From Bacillus salacetis (lineage in GTDB: Bacteria; Bacillota; Bacilli; Bacillales; Bacillaceae_B), in contig NZ_QXIR01000033.1 in NCBI RefSeq assembly GCF_003581585.1, positions 1-56,936 on the forward strand: DNA of 56,936 bases, given 5' to 3'. The notes below the pieces were generated by a model, which was not told where the DNA came from, made no database searches, and was given only the letters and a program-made list of their open reading frames with translations. This document shows, piece after piece, positions 56,335 to 56,936 of this stretch; position 1 is the stretch's first letter, and each line of letters starts with the position of its first letter. The translations under genes were made by a program, and so were the position numbers.

Positions 56335-56355
56335 ACAATTCTCCTTTAATAGTAT

Positions 56356-56391
56356 AAAAAAACCTTAGGAGCATGATCAATTCCTAAGGAT
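56356..56391 (-). terminator. Terminator-like hairpin upstream of tsaE
   Basis: CCTTAGGA and TCCTAAGG arms around a 12-base loop; on the minus strand seven T follow. It sits between the tRNA genes and tsaE, 22 bases before the tsaE start. Confidence 0.85.
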
Positions 56392-56449
56392 GAAGTATAT
56401 ATGTAGTTTACCCGATTTCCACGGGTTGAGCAAAAAATCTTTCATGAAG

Positions 56450-56478
56450 ACAAAAAAAATAACGAAACATCGTTTCGC
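56450..56478 (-). terminator. Terminator of the rRNA-tRNA operon
   Basis: CGAAAC pairs with GTTTCG and eight T follow on the minus strand, 20 bases after the end of tRNA-Asp. Confidence 0.85.
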
Positions 56479-56498
56479 TAATCTCACAATTTAATAGA

Positions 56499-56575
56499 TG
56501 GCGGTCCGGACGGGACTCGAACCCGCGACCTCCTGCGTGACAGGCAGGCATTCTAACCAACTGAACTACCGGACC
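56499..56575 (-). tRNA. tRNA-Asp (anticodon GTC)
   Basis: A 77-base cloverleaf on the minus strand with GGTCCGG acceptor arm, anticodon loop CTGTCAC, GGTTCGAGTCC T arm, and an encoded CCA end. Last gene of the rRNA-tRNA cluster. Confidence 0.97.
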
Positions 56576-56598
56576 AGGGATTTTTGCTGACAAGCAAA

Positions 56599-56755
56599 AT
56601 ATCCTTCCTTAATTTAAGGGGCGAATACTACTTGTCAAAATATCTCTCCTTAATGTAAGGAGCAGATACTACTTATCAAATTATCTATCCTTAATATAAG
56701 GAGCAGATACTAAGTGATAATATCCTTCCTTAAAGTAACGAGAGATATAAGAGTC
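56599..56755. repeat. Four-copy 41-base repeat in the tRNA spacer
   Basis: Units at about 56599, 56640, 56681 and 56720 (periods 41, 41 and 39). Each has a small palindrome CCTTAATNTAAGG-like core followed by a GCRGATACTA segment in three copies. It is followed at about 56760-56780 by a strong hairpin (ATCCTGCCT with AGGCAGGAT). Confidence 0.85.
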
Positions 56756-56798
56756 AAAACATCCTGCCTCAAGGCAGGATATTTTGACAAAAATGGTA

Positions 56799-56872
<74 letters not shown>

Positions 56873-56891
56873 ACGATATAAAATTCATAAC

Positions 56892-56936
56892 AGCCTGGCG
56901 ACGTCCTACTCTCACAGGGGGAGATCCCCCAACTAC
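56892..56936 (-). rRNA. rrf: 5S rRNA, 3' part
   Basis: The last 45 bases of the window, read on the minus strand, are the conserved 3' portion of Bacillus 5S rRNA (GAGAGTAGGACGTCGCCAGG). The rest lies beyond the window, so an rRNA operon adjoins the right edge. Confidence 0.92.

Overview
The window is ordinary, gene-dense chromosome of a low-to-moderate GC, endospore-forming Bacillaceae bacterium (Bacillus sensu lato). The evidence is strong Shine-Dalgarno sites with many TTG/GTG starts, purine riboswitches, a GlcT antiterminator target, a CIRCE element, sporulation and germination genes, and gene order shared with B. subtilis in two blocks (guaA-yebA-yeaD-yeaC, and tRNA-tsaE-tsaB-rimI-tsaD / ydiF / rex-tatA-tatC / ydiK-ydiL / groES-groEL). 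I cannot name the species.

Both ends are ribosomal RNA territory. The left 180 bases hold at least two near-consensus promoters firing leftward out of the window, as expected upstream of an rRNA operon. The right end holds the 3' end of 5S rRNA followed by tRNA-fMet and tRNA-Asp, also on the minus strand.

Layout. 0.2-3.4 kb: ptsG with its antiterminator gene glcT and an overlapping RAT/terminator. 3.6-8.3 kb: a glycosyltransferase with a complete dTDP-rhamnose set (rmlA, B, D, C). 8.3-16.3 kb: purine salvage and GMP synthesis (pbuG, guaA), each behind a guanine-type riboswitch, then a transglutaminase/DUF58/MoxR trio. 16.6-17.3 kb: a large non-coding tandem array of a 53-bp hairpin-forming unit. 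17.4-23.8 kb: a NERD-domain protein, NAD salvage (pncB, nadE), small membrane proteins and a flavin monooxygenase. 23.9-27.6 kb: a three-gene spore germinant receptor whose A subunit carries a one-base deficit in an A8 run. 27.7-31.6 kb: a two-component system in one operon with two lipoproteins. 31.9-39.5 kb: mixed accessory genes, several of them short, including a Cys-rich protein, uppP with a small membrane partner, a YitT protein and a TetR-controlled divergon. 39.7-44.2 kb: an LXG-type type VII secretion toxin island with duplicated accessory genes. 44.7-56.9 kb: the conserved housekeeping block, with a second 52-bp tandem array, a DnaA-box cluster between ydiF and tsaD, and a third repeat family in the tRNA spacer.

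The main candidates for follow-up are the LXG island with two paralogous membrane proteins and two related small acidic proteins, the 53-bp hairpin array, the germinant-receptor homopolymer frameshift, and several structured leaders or inverted repeats next to small genes. All calls come from reading the sequence; no database search was possible.
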